Below are positions 1 to 10,265 of a DNA stretch of 64,000 bases, one piece after another. The DNA lies in assembly GCA_033782935.1 (NCBI GenBank), contig JAWQEG010003706.1, forward strand, positions 2,501 through 66,500, given 5' to 3'. How positions within the stretch are numbered: position 1 is the first letter of the stretch; each line of letters starts with the position of its first letter. Below the pieces are notes generated by a model, which was not told where the DNA came from, searched no databases, and was given only the letters and a program-made list of their open reading frames with translations. This DNA is from Petrolisthes cinctipes. Lineage: Eukaryota; Arthropoda; Malacostraca; Decapoda; Porcellanidae. Made by a program: the position numbers and the translations under genes.

Positions 1-1614
1 ATGCTGGGAACCCCTCAGTAGCAAATTTGATTCTAAGTGTGCCGTTATTTTGTCCACCATGATGCTCTCCATGAGTTTACAGACTATCGAGGTTAAACTG
101 ATGGGTCTGTAGTTTGACGGTTGGCTAGCATCTCCCTTCTTGAAGATAGGAGTCACCTCTGCCTCACGCCAGTCTCTAGGAACGCATCCAGTCTGGATTA
201 CCATGTTGAAGACCATGCACAGGTGCCGTGATACTTCACCATGCACTTCTTTCAACACTCTAGGTAAGAACCCATCCGGACCGGGGGACTTGTTTGCTTT
301 TAATTCGATTATTTTTCTCTCGATTTCTTCTTGGGTGAAGACCATTGACTCCAACTTCTCACTGAAGGAGTCCAAAGGTTCGGGAATGGGACCACTCTCC
401 TCAGAGAACACTGAAGAGAAGTACTCATTTAAGAGGTTAGCATTTTCTGCATCAGAGTGCATCAATGCTCCATCCTCATTCACCAAGGGACCGATCCTGC
501 GTCGGATTGGTTTACGGCCATTCACATAACTGAAAAACTCCTTGGGGTTCTCTTTGCAGAGTCTAGCCACACGGACCTCCTCAGCACGCTTAGCCGCCCT
601 TATTTCGGACTTCACGTTTCGATTCAGTCTTCTATGACCGTCAAAGTCCCCAGATGCCTTCGCTCGACGATACGCAGTTCTCCTCTCCCTTAGTAGGTTA
701 CGGATTTCCCGATTAAACCACTTAGGTTGAAGGAACTTCTGACCTGTTCCCTTCAGAGGAATAAAGTGCGACTGAAGTTCCATGAAGGAAGACAAGAATG
801 ACCTCCACAGATCATCAGCACTCTCTCCCTCCTCTAGTTCCATTTCAGCAACGCCTTCACGAAGACCTGCAAAGTCCGCTCTCCCCATGTCTAATTTTCT
901 ATGCACCGGGGTCACGGACTCCATATTAGGGACCTTAACTGAAAATCTTATAAGCTTGTGGTCGCTTCCACCTATTTCTTCATTTACAGAGAGGTCTTGA
1001 ATGATGTCATCCTCGGAGGTGAGGACCAAGTCGAGTATGTTAGCACCTCTTGTTGGCTCCCTTACCCATTGAGTGAGGAATTCATCATTTACAAACTCCA
1101 AGAGTGGTGTGTTCTCGGCAGAGGGCTCTCTGGTTTCCCAGTCAACATGTGTGTTGAAGTCCCCCATAAGGATGCACACCCTGCCGTCCACTAGTTCACC
1201 CAGCAACTGGTATAGGTCCCTGTCCATCTCATTGAGTTGTCCAGGGGGTCTATAAAGCAGCAGGGTTCTGTATTTTGCAGTGCCTATTTCTAGGTCAACT
1301 CCAAGGAGCTCGTGGTTCGATGTGATGTTGCAGGTCATCGATTTGATGGAGTTCTTTACATACAACAGCACACCACCACCCCCTCTGTCCTCTCTATCTT
1401 TGTGGAAGAGTTGGTAGCCTGGAATCACGAATTCCCCTTCAAGATCTCTGTCTGAAGTTCTCAACCATGACTCCGTTATGGCCACCATCTCGGGTTCCTC
1501 TGTCGCAACGAGGGCCCGCAGTTCCAAAAACTTGTTTCGGATGGACCTGGCGTTGAACAATAGAACCTTCAGGGAACCCCCAACTGCAGGGCTCCCTATA
1601 CTCTTCCGTTTCCC
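1..1614 (-). CDS. LINE ORF2: AP endonuclease plus reverse transcriptase, C-terminus beyond window
   Basis: ORF2 encodes the replication enzyme that nicks target DNA and primes reverse transcription at the nick. The frame is open from just after a stop at 1665-1663 down to base 1, at least 538 codons from the suggested frameshift site. The endonuclease shows LLFNARSIRNKF near its start, AITESW with the catalytic Glu, LMGDFN, ILDLVL and GGSDH with the catalytic Asp-His (about 958-966). A linker with WFNREIRNLLRERR follows. The reverse transcriptase then begins with KSPGPDGFLPRVLKE, WREAEVTPIFKKGD and NYRPISLTSIVCKLME. The YxDD active site lies left of the window. The first in-frame ATG is at 1488-1486, already inside the endonuclease, so a normal AUG start would give a broken enzyme. 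The start given is the -1 frameshift site shared with ORF1. Ordinary reinitiation at a non-AUG codon is the alternative. Confidence 0.92.
1572..1614 (-). promoter_or_regulatory. Candidate programmed -1 ribosomal frameshift signal (ORF1 to ORF2)
   Basis: The heptamer GGGAAAC (1614-1608) lies in ORF1 phase as G GGA AAC, matching the X XXY YYZ rule. Slipping back one base enters exactly the ORF2 frame, and the endonuclease follows within about 20 codons. After an 11-nt spacer (1607-1597), GGGAGCCC (1596-1589) can pair with GGGTTCCC (1579-1572): eight pairs including one G-U, with a 9-nt loop. The ORF1 stop lies at the spacer/stem junction. Frame, heptamer and hairpin are seen directly; frameshifting is inferred. 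Confidence 0.6.
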
Positions 1615-2876
1615 GGTTTGGTAATTGTCTTGGTAGTGCTGGGGATATCCTTCTTCAGGATCTCAGCGAATGTCTTCTCTGGGGTCACTCTAGCATAGCG
1701 ACGAGGGCTCTCCTCCACGCTCGGTCGAGTGCTCCTGAGACATCGTCGGACGGCGTCTTCCATTAATTTGGAAAGCACTTCTTTCCCCTTTAGTGAGAGA
1801 TGTGTGCCATCCCTCTGGTAGAGGTCGTCTCTACCAAAGAGTGAGGTGTAGGGGTCCACAAAGAACACCCCCTCGGCAGTACACAAATCAGCCAGGCGCT
1901 GATTTACTGCAATGTTCTTTGACAGAGCAGTCCCTAAAGGGCCTCTCCTTGGGAGCATGCCAACAACTACCCTTCTGCGGGTTTTTGACCCACAGTCGTC
2001 TACTGCACCGAGCACATCCGAGAGGACTCCTTCGGTCATGCCTACTCTACCATTTCTCAGGTAGATGTCATTACCACTCACCATGAGTGCAATGACAGCA
2101 GATCTGGACGTTTGGATCCTCTCAGCTTCCTTTCGGAGGTCAGCATTGCCACAACCTGGCAAACAATTCACCTTCACAGAAGTGTGAAGGCGATCTGCCA
2201 TTAGGGGTTCCAGCCCTCGTGCCTGGGAATCACCTACAATGTGTATATCCACAGGCCTCTCCTTGGTAGGAGCACGAGATGCCTTGTGAGGAACCCGAGA
2301 GTGTTTTGAATTCCTGCCGGGCTCGTCACTTCCTCCAGGTTGCTTCTTCTTCGTCTTCTTTTCCTTCTTCATTTTCTTTACCTTCTTGTTTGATTCCTCA
2401 CTTTCCTCTAATCCCTCCTCAATTGTCTTCTTGGGTTTTTCTCCCTTCTCCATATTCCCCTCCTCTTTTCCATCACACTTTTCTGCAGTCTCTTTTCCTT
2501 CTGCAGTCTCTTCTCCCTCTTCATTGTTGCTGTTCTTCTTCTTGTTGTTCTTCTTCTTGTTGTTCTTTTTCATGTTCTTCTTCTTCTTCTTCTTTACCGC
2601 CGTGGTGGAGCTCTCAGGTGAAGAAGCTCCTTGGACTGCCTTGTCTCTCACATGGCAGTCACACCTCTGCGAGTCCATTCGGAGAACTTCCTCCTTTAGG
2701 GAGTTGTTCTCCTTCGTGAGCAGTGAGATGTGCTTCATCAACCTCTCCTCGAGTTTGCAAAAGTCGCAGACACTCGAGGAGTCTAGGTCGCTCGCACTCC
2801 TCCCGCTGAAGTCCTCACACCAGCGGTACACCTTGCATGTAGTACATGTAAATTTTCTTGCTGATGGACCAGTCAT
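1596..2876 (-). CDS. LINE ORF1: zinc-finger-like, coiled-coil, SGNH esterase protein (426 aa)
   Basis: This is the accessory protein of the element, presumed to bind element RNA or membranes; the exact role of the esterase in CR1 elements is not settled. Residues 11-40 hold Cys11, Cys14, Cys20, Cys37 and Cys40, a zinc-finger-like set, with C72-x-C74-H75 further on. Residues 41-67 form a leucine-bearing coiled coil. Residues 95-185 are a Lys/Glu/Asn-rich linker encoded by a trinucleotide-rich stretch at 2340-2600. The SGNH hydrolase domain spans about 209-380: block I GDSQ with Ser217, block II PGCG with Gly241, block III SGND with Asn269, and block V DGTH with Asp356 and His359. All four SGNH residues are present, so the enzyme looks functional. 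The ATG at 2876 is the first in the frame. The stop at 1598-1596 lies 10 nt beyond the slippery heptamer. Confidence 0.93.
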   Translation of the reverse strand: MTGPSARKFTCTTCKVYRWCEDFSGRSASDLDSSSVCDFCKLEERLMKHISLLTKENNSLKEEVLRMDSQRCDCHVRDKAVQGASSPESSTTAVKKKKKKNMKKNNKKKNNKKKNSNNEEGEETAEGKETAEKCDGKEEGNMEKGEKPKKTIEEGLEESEESNKKVKKMKKEKKTKKKQPGGSDEPGRNSKHSRVPHKASRAPTKERPVDIHIVGDSQARGLEPLMADRLHTSVKVNCLPGCGNADLRKEAERIQTSRSAVIALMVSGNDIYLRNGRVGMTEGVLSDVLGAVDDCGSKTRRRVVVGMLPRRGPLGTALSKNIAVNQRLADLCTAEGVFFVDPYTSLFGRDDLYQRDGTHLSLKGKEVLSKLMEDAVRRCLRSTRPSVEESPRRYARVTPEKTFAEILKKDIPSTTKTITKPGNGRV

Positions 2877-3535
2877 CTCGCTCTAATTCAATTCAATTTC
2901 AGACCAATAATATAAAAGAAAGGGTAGTGTGATTTGGTCTCGCATAAGTCTCATCCGCCTACTTCCAGAAGGTTTTCGGTCGTTCGGCCAACAGAAACCT
3001 TATGAGCCAGGCACACCAACCCTAAGGTCTCCCCTGGGTCGGACGGCCCCAATCGTGCCGCAGCTCCCAACTGAGCAGCACAAGAGTCCTAAGTAAATGG
3101 GACTCTGATTTTTCGACAGGGGTGCTTGAAGTGTAACCGTCGTCCTACTAATCCCTACTAATCCTCCATCCGCGGCCAAACTTAAAGCAAATAGTAAAAC
3201 TAAATGTCCACGACTTAATCCGAGATCTTTTACTGGCCTGGCAGCCAGCGAGGCACGAAAGCTCTCTCACCAAAGAGCAGTCGAGCCTTTAGGCACATAA
3301 GAACGGTCACAGGGAGCTGGTCAGGCTTATTAATCTAAGAGAATACCTACGGGGGTCCTGAGGCATCTCCATTACTCGTACCCCACACGCCTGAGATCCC
3401 TTCAATCTCAGCCCTTTCGAAACCTGTGAGCGTTAAAAGGCGTTGTTTTAGGAGGTTCCAAAGCCTCCCTTCTCACACGGCATAAGGTAGCTGGTGAGGT
3501 CCTTAACAATAAAAACTTATATCGAAAGTGATGAA
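2877..3535 (-). promoter_or_regulatory. Probable 5' UTR and internal promoter region of the LINE
   Basis: This stretch of about 660 bp lies directly upstream of ORF1 on the minus strand. It contains no long frame and is visibly richer in G and C than the AT-rich DNA beyond 4.6 kb. Full-length LINEs carry their promoter here, but no specific promoter motif was identified. The outer boundary is placed just before the T-rich run at 3540-3563. Confidence 0.5.
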
Positions 3536-3539
3536 GATT

Positions 3540-3563
3540 TTTTTTTTTGTTTTTTTTTTGTTA
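3540..3563. repeat. T-rich run (A-rich on minus strand) next to the LINE 5' end
   Basis: Two runs of about 10 T residues separated by a G mark the junction between the LINE and the sequence to its right. It could be part of the insertion site. The unique bases from 3564 to 3748 show no gene. Confidence 0.6.
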
Positions 3564-3747
3564 GGACAGTTGAAGAGCAGTTGTGAAACTTAATATTAAC
3601 ATGAAGATTTGACAACTCTTAGTCAGGATCCTAATAACGCTACCTTTCTGGCACGGGTAACCCAACTGGACTAAATGTCCCCCAGCATAGCTAGCAAAAT
3701 TCAAACAGATCACACAAGCTCTCTCACCGACGGCAAGGTGGTTGTCT

Positions 3748-3748
<1 letters not shown>

Positions 3749-3837
<89 letters not shown>

Positions 3838-4206
3838 CAAACAGACAGACACACACAGACAGACACACACAGACAGACACACACAGACACACACAGACAG
3901 ACAGACACACACAGACAGACACACACAGACAGACACACACAGACAGACACACACAGACAGACACACACAGACAGACACACACAGACAGACACACAGACAG
4001 ACACACAGACAGACACACAGACAGACAGACACACACAGACAGACACACAGACAGACAGACACACACACACAGACAGACAGACAGACACACACACACAGAC
4101 AGACATACACACACACACACAGACAGACAGACAGACATACATACACACACAGACAGACAGACAGACAGACAGATACACACACAGACAGACAGACAGACAG
4201 ACAGAG
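3749..4206. repeat. Compound microsatellite: (GA)n then (CA)/(CAGA)n
   Basis: Positions 3749-3836 are almost pure GA. Positions 3837-4206 are an irregular mixture of ACAC and AGAC units. All frames stay open on both strands and give Arg-Glu, Cys-Val or Thr-His-Arg-Gln repeats. These are artefacts of the repeat, not proteins. Confidence 0.97.
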
Positions 4207-4377
4207 AGAAAGAGAGAGAACTGAATGCACTTCAGGTGAAATATCGAATTACCTACAACATTCCCCTCTCTTTCCTCTGCCTCCGTACATCTCCGCCGAG
4301 ATTCCACACACACACAAAACTGAATCCCACTGTAAAATTCTCGTCAGTAAGCACCAATCTACTGCCCCTCCCTTCCC

Positions 4378-4590
4378 TGGCTGGCTGACTGGCTGGCTGA
4401 CTGGCTGGCTGGCTGGCTGGCTGGCAGGCTGGATGGCTGGCTGACTGACTGACTGACTAGCTGGCTGACTAACTGACTGGTTGACTAACTGACTGGCTGA
4501 CTAACTGACTGGCTGACTAACTAACTGACTAACTGACTGGCTGACTAACTGACTGGCTGACTGGCTAACTGACTGACTGACTGAGTGGCG
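4378..4590. repeat. Tetranucleotide repeat (GGCT/GACT)n
   Basis: Interrupted 4-bp units alternate between GGCT and GACT or AACT over about 210 bp. The region between the two microsatellites (4207-4377) and the following bases show no gene. Confidence 0.93.
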
Positions 4591-5619
4591 TGTCTGACTG
4601 GGAAAATCCGTAACAGTGTGACGGCTGGGGGTCTTCCTCAGCTCTAAATTACCCACTCACTACCAACAAAAACAAAAAGTATAATGCTGATGGTCGATGC
4701 GCTTCCATTTATTTTCTAACACATTTCTTGGTGGTGGAGCCGGTTTCCTTTGAGATGCAGAAGGGGGGAAAATCTCCGTGATTACTTTCTTACGCCTGAT
4801 GCCCAAGAAGAAGTCGAGGGTAGGATTTAGCTATCTATTATAATCGGATCAGCTCTGCACTATCCTGAAAATATCTCCAAAACAAGTAACGCGTTGATAA
4901 AATGTTATGGTTATATAATACTCTAACGTAATTGAGGCGGACATCCATGAAAGATTTATTGTTGATGAGGGAAGCTTCTTTGATCCAGTTGTGGGTAAAA
5001 CTCTTTTTCCTTTTGAAGGGATGGAGAATTTACAGACACAGAAAATAATGCATGAAACTAAAACGATGCAGTTTAAGACAACTATAGAGGTTTAGCCTAA
5101 CAACGATAACGATATGGGGACCAAAACAGATAAAGGGGACAGCAGAGGGGACGAAACAGACGAGGAAATGATAGACACAGAGGGAAACGAAACAAACATT
5201 GGGAACGATGCAGACACAATAAAATATAATAGGAAAGGGGACGAAATTACAAGGGGCAACACTGTAAGCAAAGTAGGACTTCGAGAAAACTCCGGGAAGC
5301 GACCACGATAACACTGATAAAGTATCGTCCTTCACTCATCTCTATTTGATGGGGTAGCCGACATCACGCTTCGTTAAAAGGAGTTTTTGCTCATGGCAGA
5401 AACTATTGCCAACATCGTTAGGACCTCAAGCCGAGGATGAATAAACATTAATTGCAATTTATGGATACGTAGTTATCGTCGTCCTGACAAACTTGAAAAA
5501 TATAAATCAACACTGGAACCTGAACCTACGCCAGACTCAGCACATAAAATATTGGATAACCTTAGCAACAGATTATGTGGCGGGGCGTCTGATAGTTGTG
5601 ATGCGTTTGATGTGGCCAT
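4591..5619. other. Intergenic, no supportable gene
   Basis: AT-rich DNA with only short frames. A stretch near 5110-5260 has loosely repeated GGGGACGAAACAGA-like phrases, which keep a 101-codon minus-strand frame open. It resembles a decayed tandem repeat more than coding DNA. Confidence 0.6.
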
Positions 5620-5633
5620 GATATTGTCACTGA

Positions 5634-5683
5634 CTGAATGATTGATTGATTGATTGATTAATATTAGGCGCCACAACAGAGAG
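5634..5683 (-). mobile_element. Severely 5'-truncated retroposon 3' tail with target-site duplication
   Basis: On the minus strand this insert of about 50 bp reads GTTGTGGCGCCTAATATTAA followed by five TCAA-type repeats. It is flanked by GATATTGTCACTGA (5620-5633) and GATATTGTCAGTGA (5684-5697), a 14-bp direct repeat with one mismatch. A tail of short repeats plus a target-site duplication is the hallmark of LINE-driven insertion. The same 3' tail ends the element at 57820-58014, so both belong to one family. Confidence 0.75.
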
Positions 5684-5697
5684 GATATTGTCAGTGA

Positions 5698-7033
5698 GGT
5701 GAAAGCCGTTAATGACTCCAATTTTCGACAAAATCTTAGCTATCTTAAAATCCTTGGCTGCCTTTGGATATATACCTTGCTTTTCCAGTTAGGTATTTCT
5801 CCAAGGAAAAAAAATCTTTACGTCAAGGCAGAAATGGACCAATAAACACTAGGATTCCGTCTATTGATTATTTATCGCTACTATATCACTGACTATACGG
5901 ATAATGGATGATATGATGGGTGAGGCTTCTACTGTACGATGCTATCATCCTTTAAACACAAAGAAGTTAATATGGAGGATAAATCTTAGAACAATAGCGA
6001 ACGGGATTACTACGTAGTCATAAGACAAATGGAAATTACGATCTGAAAGAAGTAGATCACTGAGTAGTAATTTTCTCCGCCTTGGTTGGCCCTTCCCAAC
6101 CTTTGACGTGGGAGAAAAGTACATGTGGAGAGAGTCGATGAATGGTAGGCTGAAGATTTATAAAACTCGAAAATTTATATATTAGTTTTATTCTTGTTAA
6201 ATAAATAGATAGATATAGATAGATAGAGTGTGTGTGTGTGTGTTCCCATCTGTTTCCTTAAAGTTATTTCCTTCCCATTACTTAATTCACCATTTATTTT
6301 CTATTACATCGTCCACCATCATCTTTATTTTATATACATCCCTTGCTTTCTTCGCTCTATTTTTCAGTTCAAAATTTTGCTCTTCTCCAAACCAGTCTCC
6401 TCTCGTCCACTCCCTTCCTTCCCGCCACCTCGCAGCCCCCAAACCTAACCATCTTGCTTCAGAACAAGTAATTAACAGCAAAACTACTGATTCAATTCAT
6501 GATACTAGAACCGTATTTATCGCACTCTCGCGGTAAGAGTTGCATTTTATTGGACAAATCTAAGATAACGGTGATCAGTCCTACCGATGTCGTAATGGAA
6601 GTGAAATAATGACTAAAACCTGTGGTGGAATTGATTGGTAAAAATAAATACAATATAGATGTGGCTTGATGTGTGATAACGTTAAAAGTTGTGAGTGTTA
6701 TTATATTTCTTAGGCTGTGTTGAAACTTTTTGTGATGTAGTGTGACAATGTGTGACGACCATAAAAGGATAAATGCAATTGCATATAATGATCAATATAC
6801 CTCTTCATAAATATCTTGCACCTAATAATTTGTATATCTTCACTAAGGCTATCTGGTAAGGTAGGATGTACAAAAAATCTTGTATCCTTAGATGTATGAT
6901 ATGTCATACTGTGCCTAATATTTACCTGATTCATAAAAAATATGATATGGTAGAGCATGAAAAATTCTTATATATATATTTCAATTAATTGCATCAGTCA
7001 CTTGAATTAGTAGAAAGTATTATGTGAAACACC
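5698..7033. other. Intergenic; short GATA/GT microsatellite at about 6205-6241
   Basis: AT-rich sequence with no recognisable exon. A GATA run followed by GTGT lies near 6205-6241. Overlapping short frames at 6228-6536 on both strands arise from a pyrimidine-rich stretch and show no known domain. Confidence 0.55.
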
Positions 7034-7181
7034 TTCTACTAAAATTATACCCATAAATAATATCAAAACGAGTGACCTTTAATTTTACACAACTAATGGA
7101 ATCCCAGTTTCTACTAAAATTATACCCATAAATAATATCAAAACGAGTGAACTTTAATTTTACACAACTAATGGAATGGCA
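7034..7181. repeat. 75-bp tandem duplication
   Basis: A 75-bp unit starting TTCTACTAAAATTATACCCA occurs at 7034-7108 and again from 7109. Only one clear substitution (ACC to AAC) is seen before the copies diverge at their ends, so the duplication is recent. Confidence 0.92.
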
Positions 7182-9557
7182 GCGGTAGTGGCGTCACACA
7201 GGGAGAACTACCCCCATCACACTCCCACAAATGTAAGTTATTAAATTAAATACCGCCCTCGAGAAGAAGAAGGTCACTAATTGATCTGGTTATATTTCAA
7301 AATGTTTGTCAAAGCCCTAATTTGTGTCAAACTATTACCAGCTGCTTGAGATTTATTGATAGTGTTGTTGGTGTTTAGCAATTCTTTTGGTGAGGTCATC
7401 TTGACACGAGTGTTGTCATCTAGCCATGTGGTAATCATGTTACCAACAATTTTTTCTTCGTTTAATACTTCACTCTTACCTTTAATATATCACAAGATAA
7501 TTTATATTTTCGCAGCAAATTTTTATTCCAAAGAGAACTATTTTGGTAGGAAATCTTTGACTACATACCTTTAAGTAAAGACAGCACACACTGCAAAGAG
7601 AAACAATCTGAAAGAGAGAAAAGGATAAACTTGATAGAATTCTTTTCTATTAAATGAAATATTCTTTTTTCTGAAAGTTAAAAGACATTCAAAACTAAAG
7701 GATATTCATATAAATGGCATATCTGTCTGCTCTCCTACTCTTCAGTTCATCCACTGTTTATACTATCAAGAAATTGATTGCTATTGATAATCATTTCCTT
7801 AAAAGTGTGTTTTTTCTTCTTTCAGCATGCAGCTAAGAGCTCACAAATCTTGTTCATCGATAACTTGAATACAATTTGATCAACGTTCGTAATTTCTATA
7901 TCAGTATTATATTTAGAGACGATAAAACCATGGAACATCTTGAGTATCTCTAAATTATCACATTATAAACTCACGATGCATTTTAGGTTTTAATATATCA
8001 ACTCATTTCCAGATGCCTAATTTATACATGGTAAAAAAGATGCTATCAGTTGCCTCTTATAATAAAATAAGACAATAGACGAAGCATTCTGATTATAATT
8101 TAATATTCCCGAGCTTGGTTTATCTATTGGGAAGAACATCTGAATCAGGGAGGGGGACATCTTTTTTGTGAGTGCACAACATGGTTCCTACAGTATAATG
8201 GGTGAGGAACACAGTCATCATTGCTGCTAGTTCAAAGGTACAGTATTATATTAATGGTGGGCCAGACGGTCATGAAAATCAATGGTTCTTCGCTCGGTAT
8301 ATGTCGCTTCTGCTGCACCTCAATTCTTTTACCATTTATCCAACTTTCTGTGTCTTCATATTTTCCCTTCTTCCTACATACTATACCTTTCCTCATCCTC
8401 CACCCCTTCTCATCATTCGGCAGTCTCTTCGTCCCTCTTCCCCTCCTTTTCCCCCCCTCTCCTTTTCTCTCCACTCATTACCTCTACTCTTCCTCGCCTT
8501 TCCTTCGTAACTCTTATTAAACCCGTCTTCTTTACTCGTCTGTCTGTCTATATTTCCTTTCCAGGGCATTTTAACATCTCTCCTTTTGTACCTTTCATTT
8601 GTTTTACTCCTCCACGAAGTCCTCTTCCTCAATCCCTTCGCACCCACTGCCGTCTGCAAAACAACTTCCAACGAGATAGAGTGTTAATTTGCAAGTACCT
8701 TATAGACAAGGAGCGACGGACAAGGAGCTGCAAGGTGAGCAATACACAGGCTGAATACACGAACCTGGGAGCGCATGCAAGAGAACCCGCCTGAAGCAAT
8801 CTGGGTATGAGGAATTGGCAGGCTCGTGTAGTCCAGTACCTGAATGAGACCCTCCTTACCACCCTGAATTCCTGACACACTCCACATGACTTACACCGCA
8901 CTGAGGGTAAGGAAATGGTCGTACTAGGTACTGCATTCCTAGGCAAACACGAAGGACTTGCCCACCACCCAAAGTGCAAAATTATACAGATTTCTACTCA
9001 AAGGTTGTGAGTGTGATAATAGGCCATACAAACTACTACAAACACCTGTTACCTAATATACTGCATACATTACTCATTATGTGGTCTATAGAAATCAGTC
9101 TCGAATTAATTTGAACGCTGCCCTAGTAACTATTGTTGAAATTTACATATTAATACAGTCTCGTAGAAACCTTCCATACACTAATGAATTTGCCGTAAAA
9201 TATACACAGTCAAGTTTTAAGGAGCAAGACTGAGAAGCCTGTCTACAGGTTACCAGATTGGAGTCCTGATGAAGTTATAGATATTTATACAGTACGTACC
9301 AGGCAGCACCGTAATACCCACTATCAGGCTGAAATCACTCTGCTGTCTGTTTAGTATTATAACGAGCGGTTGGTGCCCAATCAACCAATCTCTTGAGGAA
9401 ATCTTTTAAGTGCTTGGTCGACTTTAATCACGCAAGATGGTGGGTGTGACAGAGATGTGGGTGCTTGTTAGTCATGGTTAATTATCTCGACATTTGGGGA
9501 GGATGAGGAGTACCTTGATGAGTGATGGGGAAGTGATTAGCGGCTGGGAATAATTGT
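7182..9557. other. Intergenic, no supportable gene
   Basis: AT-rich DNA. Positions 8330-8660 are pyrimidine-rich and give overlapping 80-170 codon frames rich in Ser, Pro, Leu and Phe with no domain. Positions 8690-8990 are less AT-rich and could be an old repeat, but no family could be recognised. Confidence 0.5.
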
Positions 9558-9710
9558 GGGGAAGTACAATGTTGATAAAACCGGAGCCAGTGATTCCTCC
9601 ATGTTATTCCAAGCAACATTCCACTATTATTTTGGTTAATCTAGTCCTGTTCACTCGTATATTTTGGAAGAATCTAGGCGTTGTAATGAACCAAACGTAT
9701 AATATCCCCT
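9558..9710. mobile_element. Palindromic MITE, copy A
   Basis: The left arm carries GTGATTCCTCC and CCAAGCAACA; the right arm carries TTTTGGAAGAATCTAGG in inverted order. The ends are GGGGAAGTACA and ATATCCCC. It is related to the copies at 37241 and 58947, which share the phrase GTACAATGTTGATAAA or a close variant. The terminal TTAA is not preserved. Confidence 0.75.
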
Positions 9711-10092
9711 AATAAATGCTGAGTACTCTATAGAATCTTAGAGTGAATTAAATCAATATACAGGGTATGATTGGCCCACTCGAGGCAGTACTGGGAAGGA
9801 TGAGTGTGATAAATATTAATTTATGTTCATATAAACCGTGTTCACAAGTTCCTCAAAGTAGGCAAGAGTACAGAAAGGCAGGAATAAAAAGGATAGAGAG
9901 CCATTCAAAGGTTTAGCTGTGAGGCGACGAGTAAGAGATGAATTCCCATGATGTGTTACTTTGATTGGGGTTGAATGTAGACAGAGAAATTATTGGATAA
10001 CTATTTTTCGGGCACTGCGAGGTCAAATAACAGAGGTGTGGCGCGACTGTGAATCTAAAAGGTGAGGAGGAGGCGTGCATGTGTTACTCAAG

Positions 10093-10265
10093 TTAAGGGG
10101 GTTAATCCGTTTGGTCTAATTGGTCAGCTATACCGATTGATTCCTCCAACCTATGCAAGAAAACAGACCACCCTGATACCCTAAGTAAGGGATCTGTTTT
10201 ATTGCAATATTTGGGTGCTTAATTGTATACTCCAGTTCGCCCAGAAGAGATTACCATGTTAAGTG
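10093..10265. mobile_element. Palindromic MITE, copy B (right arm decayed)
   Basis: It begins TTAAGGGGG at 10093. The left arm has GATTGATTCCTCCAACCTAT followed by AAACAGACCACCC. The right arm starts at GATCTGTTTTATTGCAATA but loses similarity, so the right boundary is approximate. Confidence 0.65.

Larger units (their letters stand above)
1..3535 (-). mobile_element. CR1-clade non-LTR retrotransposon (LINE), 3' part beyond the window
   Basis: This minus-strand element reads right to left as 5' UTR, ORF1 and ORF2, then leaves the window inside the reverse transcriptase. An ORF1 carrying an esterase ahead of an AP-endonuclease/reverse-transcriptase ORF2 is the known architecture of CR1-like LINEs. 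Both frames are free of stops and frameshifts over about 2.9 kb, so the copy is young or recently active. The right (5') boundary near 3535 is inferred from the change from moderately GC-rich unique sequence to a T-rich run. The 3' end, and therefore any target-site duplication, lies outside. Family assignment is firm at the clade level; subfamily is unknown. Confidence 0.9.

Noticed and set aside
140..1255. Plus-strand frames of 60-129 codons over the left end
   Set aside because: They are antisense shadows of the minus-strand LINE ORF2, which shows clear endonuclease and reverse-transcriptase motifs.
2279..2886. Plus-strand Ser/Phe-rich frames of 146 and 166 codons
   Set aside because: Antisense to the Lys/Glu-rich linker of LINE ORF1.
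3561..4388. Long Cys-Val, Arg-Glu and Thr-His-Arg-Gln frames up to 250 codons
   Set aside because: Pure translations of GA and CA/CAGA microsatellites, open in several frames at once.
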